A program made the position numbers and the translations under genes. From the NCBI GenBank assembly GCA_911728455.2, contig OU452231.1, forward strand, positions 3,380,236 through 3,444,235: DNA of 64,000 nt. Direction: 5' to 3'. This stretch comes from Marthasterias glacialis. Lineage: Eukaryota; Echinodermata; Asteroidea; Forcipulatida; Asteriidae. This document shows, one piece after another, positions 1 to 12,036 of this stretch. Numbering within the stretch: the stretch's first letter is position 1; every line of letters begins with the position of its first letter. The notes beneath the pieces are model-generated. The model saw only the letters and a program-made list of their open reading frames with translations. It made no database searches and was not told where the DNA came from.

Positions 1-715
1 CTCAAGGGTCCAGGCCCTGCTCAAGGGTCCAGGCCCTGCTCAGGGGTCCAGGCCCCGTCAAGGGTCCAGGCCCTGCTCAAGGGTCCAGGCCCCGTCAAGG
101 GTCCAGGCCCTGCTCAAGGGTCCAGGCCCTGCTCAAGGGTCCAGGCCCTGCTCAAGGGTCCAGGCCCCGTCAAGGGTCCAGACTCTACTCAAGGGTCCAG
201 GCCCTGCTCAAGGGTCCAGGCCCCGTCAAGGGTCCAGGCCCTGCTCAAGGGTCCAGGCCCCGTCAAGGGTCCAGGCCCTGCTCAAGGGTCCAGGCCCTGC
301 TCAAGGGTCCAGGCCCCGTCAAGGGTCCAGACTCTACTCAAGGGTCCAGGCCCTGCTCAAGGGTCCAGGCCCCGTCAAGGGTCCAGGCCCTGCTCAAGGG
401 TCCAGGCCCCGTCAAGGGTCCAGGCCCTGCTCAAGGGTCCAGGCCCTGCTCAAGGGTCCAGGCCCTGCTCAAGGGTCCAGGCCCCGTCAAGGGTCCAGGC
501 CCTGCTCAAGGGTCCAGGCCCTGCTCAAGGGTCCAGGCCCTGCTCAAGGGTCCAGACCCTGCTCAAGGGTCCAGGCCCTGCTCAAGGGTCCAGGCCCCGT
601 CAAGGGTCCAGACTCTACTCAAGGGTCCAGGCCCTGCTCAAGGGTCCAGACCCTGCTCAAGGGTCCAGGCCCTGCTCAAGGGTCCAGGCCCTGCATGCTC
701 GAGGGTCCAGGTCCT
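1..715. repeat. GC-rich minisatellite, 18-19 bp unit, cut by the window edge
   Basis: About 38 head-to-tail copies of a unit with core CAAGGGTCCAGG. Two main length forms alternate: 19 bp with spacer CCCTGCT and 18 bp with spacer CCCCGT. A rarer variant with ACTCTACT recurs near 182, 330 and 611, which points to a higher-order pattern made by block duplication. The array begins at base 1, so its true length is unknown. The last units near 690-715 are diverged (CATGCTCGAG). No reading frame of note crosses it. Confidence 0.95.
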
Positions 716-3464
716 GGTTTCGCTTCGGATTTCAACAACGGACTTATTTGAGATTCAATCAATTAATTGATCATTACAATTTATTTAAAAAAACACACAC
801 ATTTTTTACATGTTTGAAAATGCAAATTCGATAGCCCTCAACGGACACCTCCCCCCCCCCCCCCCATTTATTTACGAGGGCGCTGTTGGCAACAACGAAT
901 ACTCGTTTGCTTCGCTTTGGGGTTCAACAACAAAAATTCGTTCGTTTTGTTTTTTGACCCAACAAGAACTAAATTATATTAAATGTGTTTTTTTAACCCC
1001 TACACCGTTGTGTGTTAAGCACTGTATACTCAGTACTTTACCAAGTCCTGTGAAAAAAAAATCCACAGGCACATTCCTCCCCTATGAGAAATATGCCTGT
1101 GGGAATATACCTTTGGATACAGTGCTTAACACACATCGGTGTATTGGTAAAAAAAAAAATTAATAATAATATTCTTGATCCCCGATGCAAAAATTAACCT
1201 CTATTATGGTAGCGATACCCGCTGCTAATAGTGATTGGAGCTGCCTCTAGCTGCCTGACATTCTGGGTAGTTTAGTCGGTACAGACATCTGCTCTAGAAT
1301 GGCGGGGGTCGTAAGTTCGATATCCCAATGGAGAAATATGCCTGTGGATTTTTTTTCCCCACATGCCTCGGGAAAGTACTGAGTATACAGTGATTAACAC
1401 ACATCGGTGTAGTGGTAAAAAAAAAAATCTTTATCCCCGATGCAAAATCTATTATGCAAACTAAATTAATGTAAAACACTATGTGTCTTTACGGGGTGAT
1501 TTTCTACAGTTCATCATGTCAAAGTTCAGGCAATTATGACTGAGGCAATTATGACTATTTAAGATTTAAAAGATTTAAATGAAAATCATTTAATGTTAAA
1601 TCAGTCATCAACGGTGCGCTTGATTACAAAATAAAATACCGGTAACTATTTCCAGATCTGCATCAATAATTACCTCCCATCCTGATCATTAGCAACCCTC
1701 CCCCCCCCCCCAATCCACCACCACCACAACCATCACCAATATCGTTGCACCATTTCTAGTGTTGGGATTTTAACAATATCGATTATTCTTGTACGTTTGG
1801 GACCTGCCCGGTCGATAACAAGACCGTACCTTTCAAATACTGATGTCAAACACTGATGGAAAATCATCGAGGCATGCATATCTGGAGGCAGAAATGTCCT
1901 ACTCTCCAGTCTAACAGTTCTCATGCGGGAAAGGAAGACACCGGAAATGGCAGAATTTCCATCGCTTATTGTTATCAGAAAACTTTTCAGCATAAAAGGC
2001 CTGTTCAAAAAGTGAATCATTTTTTCTTCTTCACGAAATGGTGTTTGCTGATTGCAAATTTGTTCGGCTTGCCTCATTCAAAACCATGTCAAAATTTTGT
2101 TCTGAAGCCAAAATGAAAACTCGACTATCTCATGAAAAGTAAGATATTCTGCTCCACACAATTTATGTTTGAAGACCCAATGAAGGTTAATGAGAGTTGT
2201 TTATATTGACACGAAAGTTTGCCGCGCTAACGAGGCCGATAAATAGTCGGTTGCGCGGTGATAATCGTGGAACGCCGATGACTGCTCAGCGCCATGTAGA
2301 CAGTTTTTATGCGCATTTCGCAACGGGGCGCACGTTGTTCATTGTACACAATGCTCTTCTGCTGAGCCGAACGTGTTTATCTTAAGGTTAGATAGATGTA
2401 GATGTTCAACCTGCTTTATAAATAAATAAATACAGAGATAGATACTTGTATTACATATTGATTTGTCCAGCAGACAGGGGTTTTTTGCAACCCCCAATGT
2501 ATAATGTGCGTTCATTTCTTCTTCAATTTGTGCATCAAATCGATGCGTCTCTGAAAATCTGACCACTTTCTTGCCATGGAGTTTTTGTTTGCGCGTTTCA
2601 CCAACGAAATGGGGTCCTTTCGATGTCTAGACTTCCCATAAGACTGTTGGCTCTTTAGTCCAACAATTTTTTTCTTCTTTGATTTATTAGATTCAACCGT
2701 CCGATGACCCATTGTAACGGTCCGAAGGTTCGATCCAATGGGCTCGATGTCCCGATGTCGGACAACTTTAGTAGACTGTCTGACAAATATTGGTCGTCGA
2801 GTTGTCGAAGTATAAAGTTTTATCGTTTAATTCCGACGGCTCTTTAGTCTGATAGCCCATTCGGCCGATTATGGGACGACTGTGCCGTCTGATAAAATGG
2901 GCCGTCGGTATATCGATACCACCCCAACAAAAACATAATATACAGAAGAAGCATAATCAGTTTTCAGTCATTTTAATTCTTGAACAAGGAGGACTATTTT
3001 ATTATAAAAAAAAAATAGTTATTTGAAAATATTTTAACCAAATTGTTGTATATTACAAAGTCAAATTAAGGCCATATAAGCACGAACAAAATTGTACTTA
3101 ATTTGAGAGCACCGGAAGCTGTTGAGAAATTAGGATCTTATCGCACCTTGAGAGCCCGCCTGTAAGTTGCTGTACGTTGCACTTTAATAGATATTATTAT
3201 AATTATCTCTGTTATTCCTTGGCATCCAGCAATTATACTCAACGGATGGCAATTGTAGTCAGCGACCATATCACGGTGGTTAGCAACTAGTCGCTGTTGC
3301 CTCAGCAATCAATTCTGCCTTGTGATTGCTTTAGAGTGCGTCACATGATATGGACATAAATATTTATTCTGAATGTGGAAATAAATGTTTATTTTTAATT
3401 GAAATGAATTAAATGATATATTATCGCATTTTTACTTAAAAGCCGCGCGAACGTGACCACTGAA
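716..3464. other. Gene-free stretch with SINE-like and MITE fragments
   Basis: No coding exon recognised. It holds short poly-C and poly-A runs, the repeat family described at 970-1450, and a CpG-containing block at 2710-2925 with recurring GTCCGA/GTCGGA words that ends in ATCGATACCACCCC. The 114-codon minus frame at 1733-2077 has no recognisable domain and was not called. Confidence 0.6.
970..1450. repeat. tRNA-headed repeat family, several partial copies in both orientations
   Basis: The words ACACATCGGTGTA, CACTGTATACTCAGTACTTT and ATATGCCTGTGGA recur at about 990-1100 (one orientation) and at 1085-1160 and 1325-1425 (the other). Upstream of the last copy, 1265-1330 looks like a degenerate tRNA head: an A-box-like TAGTTTAGTCGGT and a B-box-like AAGTTCGATATCCC. 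A further fragment lies at 21624-21680. This is consistent with a tRNA-derived SINE family; orientation and full length are inferred. Confidence 0.6.
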
Positions 3465-3465
3465 C

Positions 3466-4093
3466 CTGCAGCAACCAATGTACTATACCCGTAGCAACCA
3501 ATGTATTATACCCATGGCAACCAATGTACTATACCTGTAGCAACCAATGTATTATACCCGTGGCAACCAATGTACTTTACCCGTAGCAACCAATGTACTA
3601 TACCCGTAGCAACCAAAGTACTAAACCCGTAGCAACCAATGTGCTACACCCGCAGCAACCAGAGTATTATACCCGTAGCAACAATGTACTATACCCGTAG
3701 CAACCAATGTACTATACCCGTAGCAACCAATGTACTATACCCGTAGCAACCAATGTATTATACCCGTAGGAATCAACGTACTAAGCCCGTAGCAACCAAT
3801 GTATTATACCCATAGCAAGCAATGTACTAGACCCAAAAATACAACGAAAATACTATACCCATAGCAACAAATGTATTATACCCGTAGGAACCAATGTACT
3901 AAACCCGTAGCAACCAATGTATTATACCCATAGCAACCGATTGATTATACTTGTAGCAACCAGTATATTATACCCGTAGCAACCAATGCACTATGCCCGT
4001 AGCAACCAATCTACTAAACCCTTAGCAAACAGTGTACTATACCCGTAGCAACCAATGTACTTTACCCTTAGCAACCAGTGTACAATACCCATA
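3466..4093. repeat. Minisatellite, 23-bp unit
   Basis: About 27 copies of a 23-bp unit with consensus CCCGTAGCAACCAATGTACT followed by ATA, often with TATTATA in place of TACTATA. Units drift by single substitutions, and a few lose bases (a 22-bp unit near 3680). A diverged stretch at 3830-3850 interrupts the rhythm. All copies run the same way. Confidence 0.95.
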
Positions 4094-5725
4094 GTCGTGT
4101 CAGCATCTAGACACGATCTAAAATATGGGTTGTTACAAAACTAATGTCGATTTTGTTATTTTTTGTAATTTTTTTATGCTATGGTCAAAACTATGACCCC
4201 GTCGGTGAACCCCGAAACGTTCTGCCCCGGCTTCGCCTCGGGAAAACAGAACGGTCTGGGGATAATTTCGGTAGCCATTAGTTTTGACCGTAGAACTCGA
4301 AGCAGTAAATATTGGCTTGTTCACTGTACACTTTATGTATCTTTTATATTATTGAGTACGGTCGTGCCATTTAAACAACCAGCGAACTTCAACCACCCTC
4401 GGTCACTCAGTATCACATGTTGCGCACTTTTTGCACAGGAACTAATATCGACCCATTTCAAGACGCGCAGCACGCTTTACACGAGCTTATCCTGCATGCC
4501 ATTTTTGGAGTCATAGAGGGTTTCAGAATCGAAGACTCGGCTTCAGGCTTTGGCTTCATTGGTCTCAGGCTTCGTTACGTTAAACATGGCGGCCGAAAGT
4601 TTTCGAACACGTCGGTTTCATGGGCTTCGGCCTGATATGTGTCACCGCGTGTTGTGATGCGATAGATGCAGGAGGAAAAACGCTTTGTGAGCGCGGAGGC
4701 CGATTTCACGAGGAGCTAAGATTGATCTTAACTTTGTATCAATCTTAATTGCTCAGCAAAGAGTGATGTCACAATACAAATCACTATGGCAATATTGACA
4801 ACTCATCTTCAGCTGAATCCCAGCCCGTTGTGAAATCGACACAAGGAATTGTGTAAAAAAGAAGAAGAAAAAAACACACACACACACACACCAAATGATA
4901 AAACAAACACCAAATGATAAAACAAACACAATCCAACCATTATTATATCACAAAATAAAATTATCATAGCATAAGCATCATGATTATGGTCTCTTTCCTG
5001 AAGATTTAAATAGAATACCTGATAAACTGTACTATAAGTAATACAGCCCACACGAGCTTTTCAACTCTCTTTGATAGTTCATTTTATTTAAGCTTCACTT
5101 GATTGAAGGACAATCTAATTTACTGGAAGCTAACAAATCCTTCTGATTGCTTTCCTCAACAAAACCGACAGTTCATTAAACATCTGACCTTTTATTCAAA
5201 TAAAAAGTACAATTGATTCATCCTTTAAAAATAACCTGACTTGCATCTGAACGTTCAAGAATACAAAACCAAACAAAACTAATGATACCTCCACAAACCT
5301 TGAGGCAGTGCTACAGCTAAATTTGTAAAGGTTGAATAGTTTCGTTATCTGAAAACCGGAGTTGTGACTGGTTCTTTTGGGAATAAAATAACGTATCTAA
5401 CTATCAACTAAAAACTGCGTAAAAGTATTACTGTATTATGATAAAAACTTCAATTTATCACCATTTGTTTCACTTTTAGAAAATGTAACTACAGTTTGCT
5501 AAATGAATACAACTTTGGTTTTCAAAATAATATATTATTAGCAGGAATACAAAAATAGTTCTAATAAATAGATTCGTTTTGATAATTACTCCATAACTAA
5601 CTAATTAAACTGAATTATTTATGTCAACAGTTATAATTGTGAATTTTCAGAGTTTTTTATAGTATGGTTTTTTCTTTCAGAGCTGCTGTTTAGTGGCTAT
5701 CCTTCCAAAAAATAATGATGAAATA
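4094..5725. other. Gene-free stretch
   Basis: No exon recognised. It contains GC-richer repeat-like sequence at 4490-4640 with GGCTTC-type words also seen near 6950-7110, one copy of the 4698/8085/9361 element, a CA run at 4871-4889 and AT-rich DNA to 5700. Confidence 0.5.
4698..4842. mobile_element. MITE, copy 1 of a three-copy family
   Basis: Begins GGCCGATTTCAC and ends GTGAAATCGACA, so the ends form an inverted repeat. Inside are AGCTAAGATTGATCTTA, a short complementary TCAATCTTAATTGC, then GTGATGTCACAATACAAATC and ACTCATCTTCAGCTGAATCC. The same order of blocks recurs at 8085-8250 and 9361-9507. No transposase frame. No clear target duplication was found for this copy. Confidence 0.75.
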
Positions 5726-5947
5726 TTAAAGGACATTCCTTTTCCCTCTGTAACTTTTACAGTTAGAGTTGATTTTTATATCATTACCATCAAAGATGAT
5801 AATTTCCTCTGCTAAATCACAGCTGATGTTTCCACTTCTTGTATCATTTTGAAAAGAGCTGACACAAATATTTGCTTTGCTTTTATCACACCAGCATGTT
5901 TTTCTCATAGAATTGTGCTTGCCTGCAGATCCATCCATGTATTGTAC
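5726..5947 (-). CDS. Candidate 3'-terminal exon, unassigned protein
   Basis: On the minus strand a pyrimidine-rich tract ending in CAG is followed by an open frame of 73 codons to a TAA stop. The peptide has six cysteines (CWC near the start, single Cys later), two possible N-glycosylation sites (NDT, NIS) and a basic end (YRGKRNVL), which would suit the C-terminus of a secreted or extracellular protein. I do not recognise the family. An 84-bp open stretch at 6354-6437 with a good acceptor and donor could be an upstream exon, but its phase does not join this frame, which lowers confidence. It may be a chance frame. Confidence 0.22.
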   Translation of the reverse strand, partial: VQYMDGSAGKHNSMRKTCWCDKSKANICVSSFQNDTRSGNISCDLAEEIIIFDGNDIKINSNCKSYRGKRNVL

Positions 5948-5999
5948 CTGAAAATGAAAAACATGTTATAATGTTGTGAGAATATTATTATTATCAGGT

Positions 6000-7640
6000 A
6001 ATCAACGCAGACCTCCACATTATTGATTTCAAAATTAAAGCAACTATGGAAGATCGTTATATATTTTTCTCCTATTTATGGGATTGGATAATTTGACTGA
6101 ATGATTGGATAATTTGATTTTTCGTTTCCCCCCTCTTCCAAAGGCTAAAACAAAGGCCTACATGGAGGGAGCGTCTTGAGCCTTCCTCCACTTCAGCTGG
6201 CAGTTCACCGCTGATTAGCAGATGTCGGTATATTTCAAATTGTGAAAAAGGGGTCTTATCAAAATGTGCACAATTCTTGACCATGGTAGTCAGTCTAAAA
6301 GTAGATGTCCCAGTGATTGGATAAAGTTGTACATGTGCAAATTATTCTGATTCATACCTGGATAGATTCATGCAGTGATCATGTACCCATTTGATCCCTT
6401 GAACTTGAACTTCATCTCTCACACAAACGTCACTCTCCCAACTGCGCATCGTAAAGAAAAATGAAAAAAATGAAGCACTTATAGTATTACATTAATGTTG
6501 ACAATCGGGAGGGGGAAAACAATAAGTTGACAGCTAGTTTGGTGACTGTCAATGGAAAAAAAAATCAAGCAGAGCAGACAGGCTCCACTTGACAATTATT
6601 AATCGATCAATTAATGCCATGAGGTGTCATTAAAACAAATCTTCGTCAGTCAGTACAATGGGGGGAAACATGGTTTAAACGAATTAGATAAAGCACTACA
6701 CGTTTATCTGCCTGACATCGGCCACACATCCGTCAAGAATGACATTTTGTATAATAACTTACCCAAATGTAATTGAAACAATATGTTGTCCTTCTCATGT
6801 GGTAATGTGTGGTCACTGTTGATTGAGGAATGTCCTCAGAAGAGCTCAAGTTTTATTACCGTAACCGAAGATTTTAAATGGCTGCCGCATGAAAAAGTTT
6901 TGCCGTCATGAATGTAACGTCACGAAGCCTGTGTGCAAAGCCCCCCTTTTGAGCAGGCTCCGTCTGGCTTTAGTTTCCGGGCTAAAATGAAGCCTCGAAA
7001 TCAAAGCCCTATCCGGAGCCTTCAATACGTACGCGGCTTCAAAATGGATGACGGTGTCCGAAACCCAAGCCGGCCTGAGCCGGAGCCTTCGGTTCGAAAA
7101 TCCTCGTAAAGTACGCAAGCAACCTCGCAACCACGGGCAGCGCACCGTATCGATACTATCATGTTGGTACTGTAAGTGTGACGTAATTTCACTGTAAGCC
7201 ACGCCCACTTCACTTAAGAACTGGACATGGATTTTACATATATTCTTCAAAGACGCAATGTCTTCTCAGAATTATAAACTTCTGTCATAAGAACTGCTTT
7301 GAATAATGAAATGGGTATATTTTTGGGTAGAACTACTGACAAAAGTATGCCAGCTCATTTGGAGCCGGACGTGTCGAAAACTTTTGGCGTGCAGCAGATG
7401 CGCGCGCGTATGACGTGATCTTACCGAAGTAGTCACTTTTGATGACAAATCAGCGTTGTTTTTCAGTACTTCACTAGCACCAGGGGTTAGAGACGAGAGG
7501 TATCGATACGGCGCAGCCCATGGTGGCGAGGTTGAGAAAAGGCTCGCTGGCTTGCTGGCGCGCCGGTTTCTGTATTGAAGCAGATGAGTGACGCAACAAT
7601 GCAAATCCATTGTGAACACCCACACGCGCTGTACAATCTT
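6000..7640. other. Gene-free stretch with GC-richer repeat block
   Basis: The block 6920-7150 contains palindromic GGAGCC/GGCTCC-type words and ends in CGCACCGTATCGATACT. A related sequence with TATCGATA and CCATGGTGGCGAGG lies at 7485-7535 and recurs in opposite orientation at 22165-22205, so these are ends of a dispersed element. No exon recognised; the 114- to 117-codon minus frames across it are frames through repeat DNA. Confidence 0.45.
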
Positions 7641-7642
7641 CT

Positions 7643-7892
7643 GGGCCCATTTTCATGAGTCTGCTTACCGTAAGCAAAAAATCGGCGCTTGCGGAAGCAG
7701 AAAATTCCGCGCTTACTTAAGCGTATTTCACCGGTTAGCAAGGATTTTTTGCTTGTGCGCGTGCGTAGTTCACGCAACTAAGGATTCCGTGCTTACACAG
7801 CTAGCGCAGAAATTCGGCGCTAACCTCGTAAGCGGCGAATGGTCTTCGTAAGCGCAGAATGACGCCGTAAGCAGAAACATGATATTGGGCCC
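7643..7892. mobile_element. MITE with GGGCCC ends
   Basis: Left end GGGCCCATTTTCATGAGTCT and right end AACATGATATTGGGCCC form terminal inverted repeats, followed inward by CTGCTTACCGTAAGC and CGCCGTAAGCAG. The interior is packed with GCTTAC/GTAAGC words. Short non-autonomous DNA elements with GGGCCCAATTTCAT-like ends recur in this window at 17950-18063 and 42998-43140. Superfamily not determined. Confidence 0.7.
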
Positions 7893-8084
7893 TGATCGTT
7901 TATGAAAATACACTCTTGCTAACGCATCTTTTTCTGCTATACTAAGCAGAAAAAACACTATACTAAGCAGAAAAAAAAACATTTGCTTACCGGTAAACCG
8001 TTTTATGAATTCGTGCCCGAGTAGCAACGCGTTACATGAACGTTAAACAAAAAATGCGTTTCAGTAACGACGGAAACCACTGCC

Positions 8085-8250
8085 TGGGCTCGATTTCACA
8101 TAGAGCTAAGATTGATCTTAACACGGATGTTAATCTTTATTGCTAATGAGCAAAGTGTGATGTCAAAATACTAACCACTTTGGTGATATTGAAAAGTCAT
8201 CTTAAGATTAGTTTTTTTTTTTATTTTTTTTTTTAAATCGATCCCAGAAT
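8085..8250. mobile_element. MITE, copy 2 of the 4698 family
   Basis: Starts GGGCTCGATTTCACA and carries AGCTAAGATTGATCTTAAC, TAATCTTTATTGC and GTGTGATGTCAAAATAC in the family order. The right part is disrupted by a long T-rich run (8211-8234) before a remnant AAATCGATCCCAG, so the right end is degenerate compared with 4698-4842 and 9361-9507. Confidence 0.65.
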
Positions 8251-9360
8251 ATTAAGGTTATCAAGTTTCAAGGCTCATAATTATATGCCTCAGTGTATAT
8301 CCAGTACAGCCTTAGATTGCGAGAGTCTTGTAGAGCAAAATCCTATCTCACATCGTTCTAATATCATCCCAAAATTTCTTTTATTTTATTTATTTATTTA
8401 TTTATTTACTGTCATAATTACTATTTATTTATAATTAGTTGTTTTATTACTTATTTTGGTTGTATTTATTTATTTATTAATTAAATTTTTTAAATCATGC
8501 ATTTTACACTCATTTCACCATTTCCTCGGTAATTCCATTGATGTTATCTCACAGTTACTATTTCTGCCCCATGCATATGCGATCGGTTTATAGTTTCAGA
8601 CAGACTAGCGGTTCCTGCCTAACAAATTATACCCATGTTTAGTTTTCGGGTCTGGCAAAATGCTGGGACTTTCCCCTCTTGTAAACACCATTAATCGATA
8701 CTGATGCCTCTTGAACCATGTCGCCATCTTTATTCCGTAAACTCCTATTTTGCATCACTGTCTTAACCTTGTCAATGTGCCGCCGCCGTCGCTGCCCCCC
8801 GCCAAATAATTGTTAACTGTTAATTGTTAATTGTTAACGTGAATTGTTAACACAGTATCTGATTACTAACATACATGCTGACTTTTCACAATATTTATCT
8901 AGGGTCATTTTCAACAAAAAATGCTACTTGTCTTTGTTTTGTTTTTTCTAAAAAAAAAAATTGGTAGTGATGTGTCACATGAAAGTTTTTTATTGCATTG
9001 TGGGACCTTAAAATGGCCGCCATATTTAAAAAAATAAAAACGCCCCAACGGTGACCCCAGTGAAAATCTATAAGGTCATGTTATTGAGTGTGTAAAAATG
9101 AACAAGTTTGCAGATTGGTATGGCATTTTGACAAAATAAATGTGGAATTTATGGGGGGAAATACGATTTTTGACCACAAATTTGCAAAAACGAAAAAAAA
9201 TGCCATGTAATTGAAAATTTTTGGAACTGGCGTTTTGATCACTATGTAGAACATGGTGAAAGAAACATTTGTGGCAAGATTCATAAAAATCGGCCCAGAA
9301 CTTTGGAAAATACAGGGGGCACTATGTCCCCTCCCCCCATTCCCCACGTCTCCCGTAAGT
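8251..9360. other. Gene-free AT-rich stretch
   Basis: Contains an ATTT-rich low-complexity tract at 8376-8490, a short tandem of TTGTTAA words at 8807-8850, and otherwise unremarkable AT-rich DNA. The 97-codon minus frame at 9081-9374 has no recognisable domain. Confidence 0.5.
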
Positions 9361-9507
9361 AGCCGATTTCTCAAAGAGCTAAGATTGATCTGTGTATATC
9401 AATCTTAATTGCTGTTCTGCAAAGTGTGATGTTACAATACAAATAACTACGACAATTATGAACAACTCATCTTGAGATGAATCCCAGTGCTTTGTGACAT
9501 CGAGCCC
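9361..9507. mobile_element. MITE, copy 3 of the 4698 family
   Basis: AGCCGATTTCTCAAAGAGCT at the left and TGCTTTGTGACATCGAGCCC at the right are complementary ends. The middle carries AAGATTGATC, TCAATCTTAATTGC, GTGTGATGTTACAATAC and ACTCATCTTGAGATGAATCC. With copy 1 it defines an element of about 145 bp. Confidence 0.75.
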
Positions 9508-11860
9508 AGGCCTTGATGGGGTTAACCATCGCCTTCTTGAGCTTGAGATTGCGGCTGCATCATCTATCTTAATATGCCTCCGCCACACTATGATTACACC
9601 CGGTCTCAGAGCCTCCAGCCTGTGACATCACTCGACGTCGCATGTCTTGCAATTCCTCCTTCTTTTAGCGGGGCATTTGATTTACAGAATAGTTCCCGGT
9701 AGACGCCATCTTTAGGGGCAACTTGGGTTTTGGCTGTGAGCATCGTCAAGCGTTCTAACTTTTCTACGCAGCCAAGTGGTTAACCCAACAATCAATTTCA
9801 AGTATGTATTCCCGCCATAAGTTTAAGATATTGATTATTTGAGTTTTGTTATTGATATGTGTTACACGTTACTTGTACAGCGCCATAAACGTCACGACTT
9901 GACGGATACCGGCGCGTAGTGCGCGCTCATAAAAATTATTATTGTAAGTTAAATATCCTCCTTTTATTATGAGGCATTGTATTGCGATTTTGATCACGTT
10001 CTCACTCCATTTTCTTCTTTATTATGACATGACTATCGCCAACGCGGAAGGTTTGGTCTGGCAGTACGTGTGAATGCATACCGATCAGAACGGGCGAAGG
10101 AAATCCTATTCTGAATGACCAGCACTCACTTTAAAAAAAAATGTTAAAATGCCACACGGTGAAAGCAACTGAATGAGAACAGTTAAAATCTGCTGTCATA
10201 TAACCAATTTGGGTTGTACGAGAAAGCCTTCGGTTTCAGATTAACGAAACATAGAAGTGGACCGCCGAGTTTCAAGAGGTGGCCGTTTGCAGACATCGTT
10301 TCTATTCCATGGGTAACTTGTGAGGTCCCACCAGCAGTGCTGATCTGACTTATTTTTATTTGTTAATGAACACTCTCAAACAAAGAGATATGTTTACATA
10401 AGCTTCCTTTTGCAAGTCGTGGTGAGCACGGATGAAAGTCGTTTAATATGACCTTTTTCCCCGGGCACACAAATTACAACTTTTTGCCCCAGCAGAAGAT
10501 CACCAGCATCAACATGGCTCTTTTGAAAAAAGTAGGGTATAGCTGCTGTATATTTTTTTGCTAGAATTACTCCCTTAAACATGTTTTCCATTCCTATGCG
10601 GAATTTAACTTTCCTGAATGACTTACAAATAACAGAAAAACGACCAAACTTTCACACTCAGTTTTTTGGGAACACATTTTTTGGCCAGTAAATGCTTGTA
10701 GGACCTTATTGCCGGTCACGCTTTCGTTACGTCCTTCTTGTGGGGCACACGGCGAAGTGTTATCCTGCATGCCACGCAACGTGGCCGAAGAGCAGCTGCG
10801 GTTTTAAATTTAATTGCATACTGCGAACGGCCTATTTACGCACCAATTAAGCCGGACATTATGAGGAATTAAACGAAAATGGCAGAAGGTTTTGTTTAAT
10901 GTTGATGTTGAAACAGCCCCGAGTAATTAGAGATGTAAGACCAAATGATCCGCAGGGGATTCAGTGACCCACAGAGACCGAAACGGAGTCCCACATGAAA
11001 ACACGTTTGTCTCTTGACTTCACATTAGAGACAAACAATTATCACCTTCCGAATCGTCTTGAAAACTATGTATTTTTTTGGCGTAAACTAGCAAGGTGTG
11101 AGCAGATGAAAAGTAATAATCTGTAATAATTGATTGTTGTGAAGCTGTACAAGATCAGTTTTTCATTACATTTTTTTTTGTTTCCTTTTCATCTATATAT
11201 ACTTGAATGCAATTAATATTAATATTATTATTATTGTTATTATTAGTGTTATTTCTTTTCATTATTTATTATTTATTTATTGCAATTAATGACCGTTATC
11301 TGTTACCACTAGTTATTGTCCCCATATTCATGTTGTTTCTAATTGGCCGACTTTCACGACGTTTCAACTCAAATTGAAGTAATAGTTGTTTAATCATACA
11401 AATTAAGTTTATTGTTTTTTTGTATAAGGATTTACTACTACAAACATCATCATTTTCTGTCGAGTAAAAATAAGCAAACTAAAACGGGCCAACCAGTCTT
11501 CAACCTCATAAACATTCAAGGGTGTTGTCTATTTTGAAAGCCATTCAAATGCATCAATCAATAGACATGAAGCGGCCTGACTTTGACATTTATTCCACAG
11601 GGAAGCAAGCAACTTCCACAATGTCGGTATGATTTTCCTGCCGAAAATAACGTAGACCCCAGAGTAGTTGTTAATGCTCGCCTGCTCGCTAAAAAAAGAA
11701 ATGTGGTTCGCTTGCCCAACCCAAGTTATCACAGTTGAACGCTATTAATATTGACATAAAAACGAATAATTTCTGTACGGCGTCAACGGCATGCTGCAAT
11801 TGATTGCCTGGCAATCTACACAAGCCATGCGCCAATCAACGGACTATGTGACTCTGTATA
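9508..11860. other. Gene-free stretch with one copy of a dispersed 320-bp repeat
   Basis: No exon recognised. 10450-10770 is a copy of the repeat also present at 18695-19005. The rest is AT-rich, with ATT microsatellite-like sequence at 11210-11285. Confidence 0.5.
10450..10770. repeat. Dispersed repeat, copy A (partner at 18695-19005)
   Basis: Long collinear similarity with 18695-19005: both carry GACCTTTTTCC, GGGCACACAAATTACAACTT, TTGCCCCA(C)AGCAG, AAAAGTAGGG, CTGCTGTAT, AACTTTCCT, ACTTTCACACTC and TTGCCGGTCA(C/T)(G/A)CTTTC. Substitutions and small indels separate the copies, so both are old. No clear terminal repeats and no open frame spanning it. Confidence 0.8.
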
Positions 11861-11867
11861 ACAACGG

Positions 11868-12036
11868 ATTTCAAACCCGTTATAACGGATTGTGAATCTG
11901 TAATTACGGATTGTGAATCTGTTATAACGATTGTGAATCCATAATAACGGACGGGCTTGCGTAATAACGGATTGTGAATCCACTATAACGGATTTTGATT
12001 CCGTAATAACGGATTGTGAATCCGTATTATAAGGTA
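11868..12036. repeat. Tandem array of ATAACGGATTGTGAATCCGT-type units
   Basis: Seven to eight imperfect units of about 21-22 bp built from an ATAACGGATT core and its near-complement AATCCGTTAT, so each unit is close to palindromic. The linker alternates between TTATAA and GTAATAA, the same alternation seen in the large foldback array at 39.6-40.3 kb. Flanks show no terminal inverted repeats. Confidence 0.85.

Noticed and set aside
3466..4093. CRISPR-like array
   Set aside because: Units are 23 bp head to tail without unique spacers, in a eukaryotic genome; a minisatellite.
6354..6437. 84-bp minus-strand exon with acceptor and donor
   Set aside because: Its only open frame does not join the frame of the candidate exon at 5726-5947; too short to stand alone.
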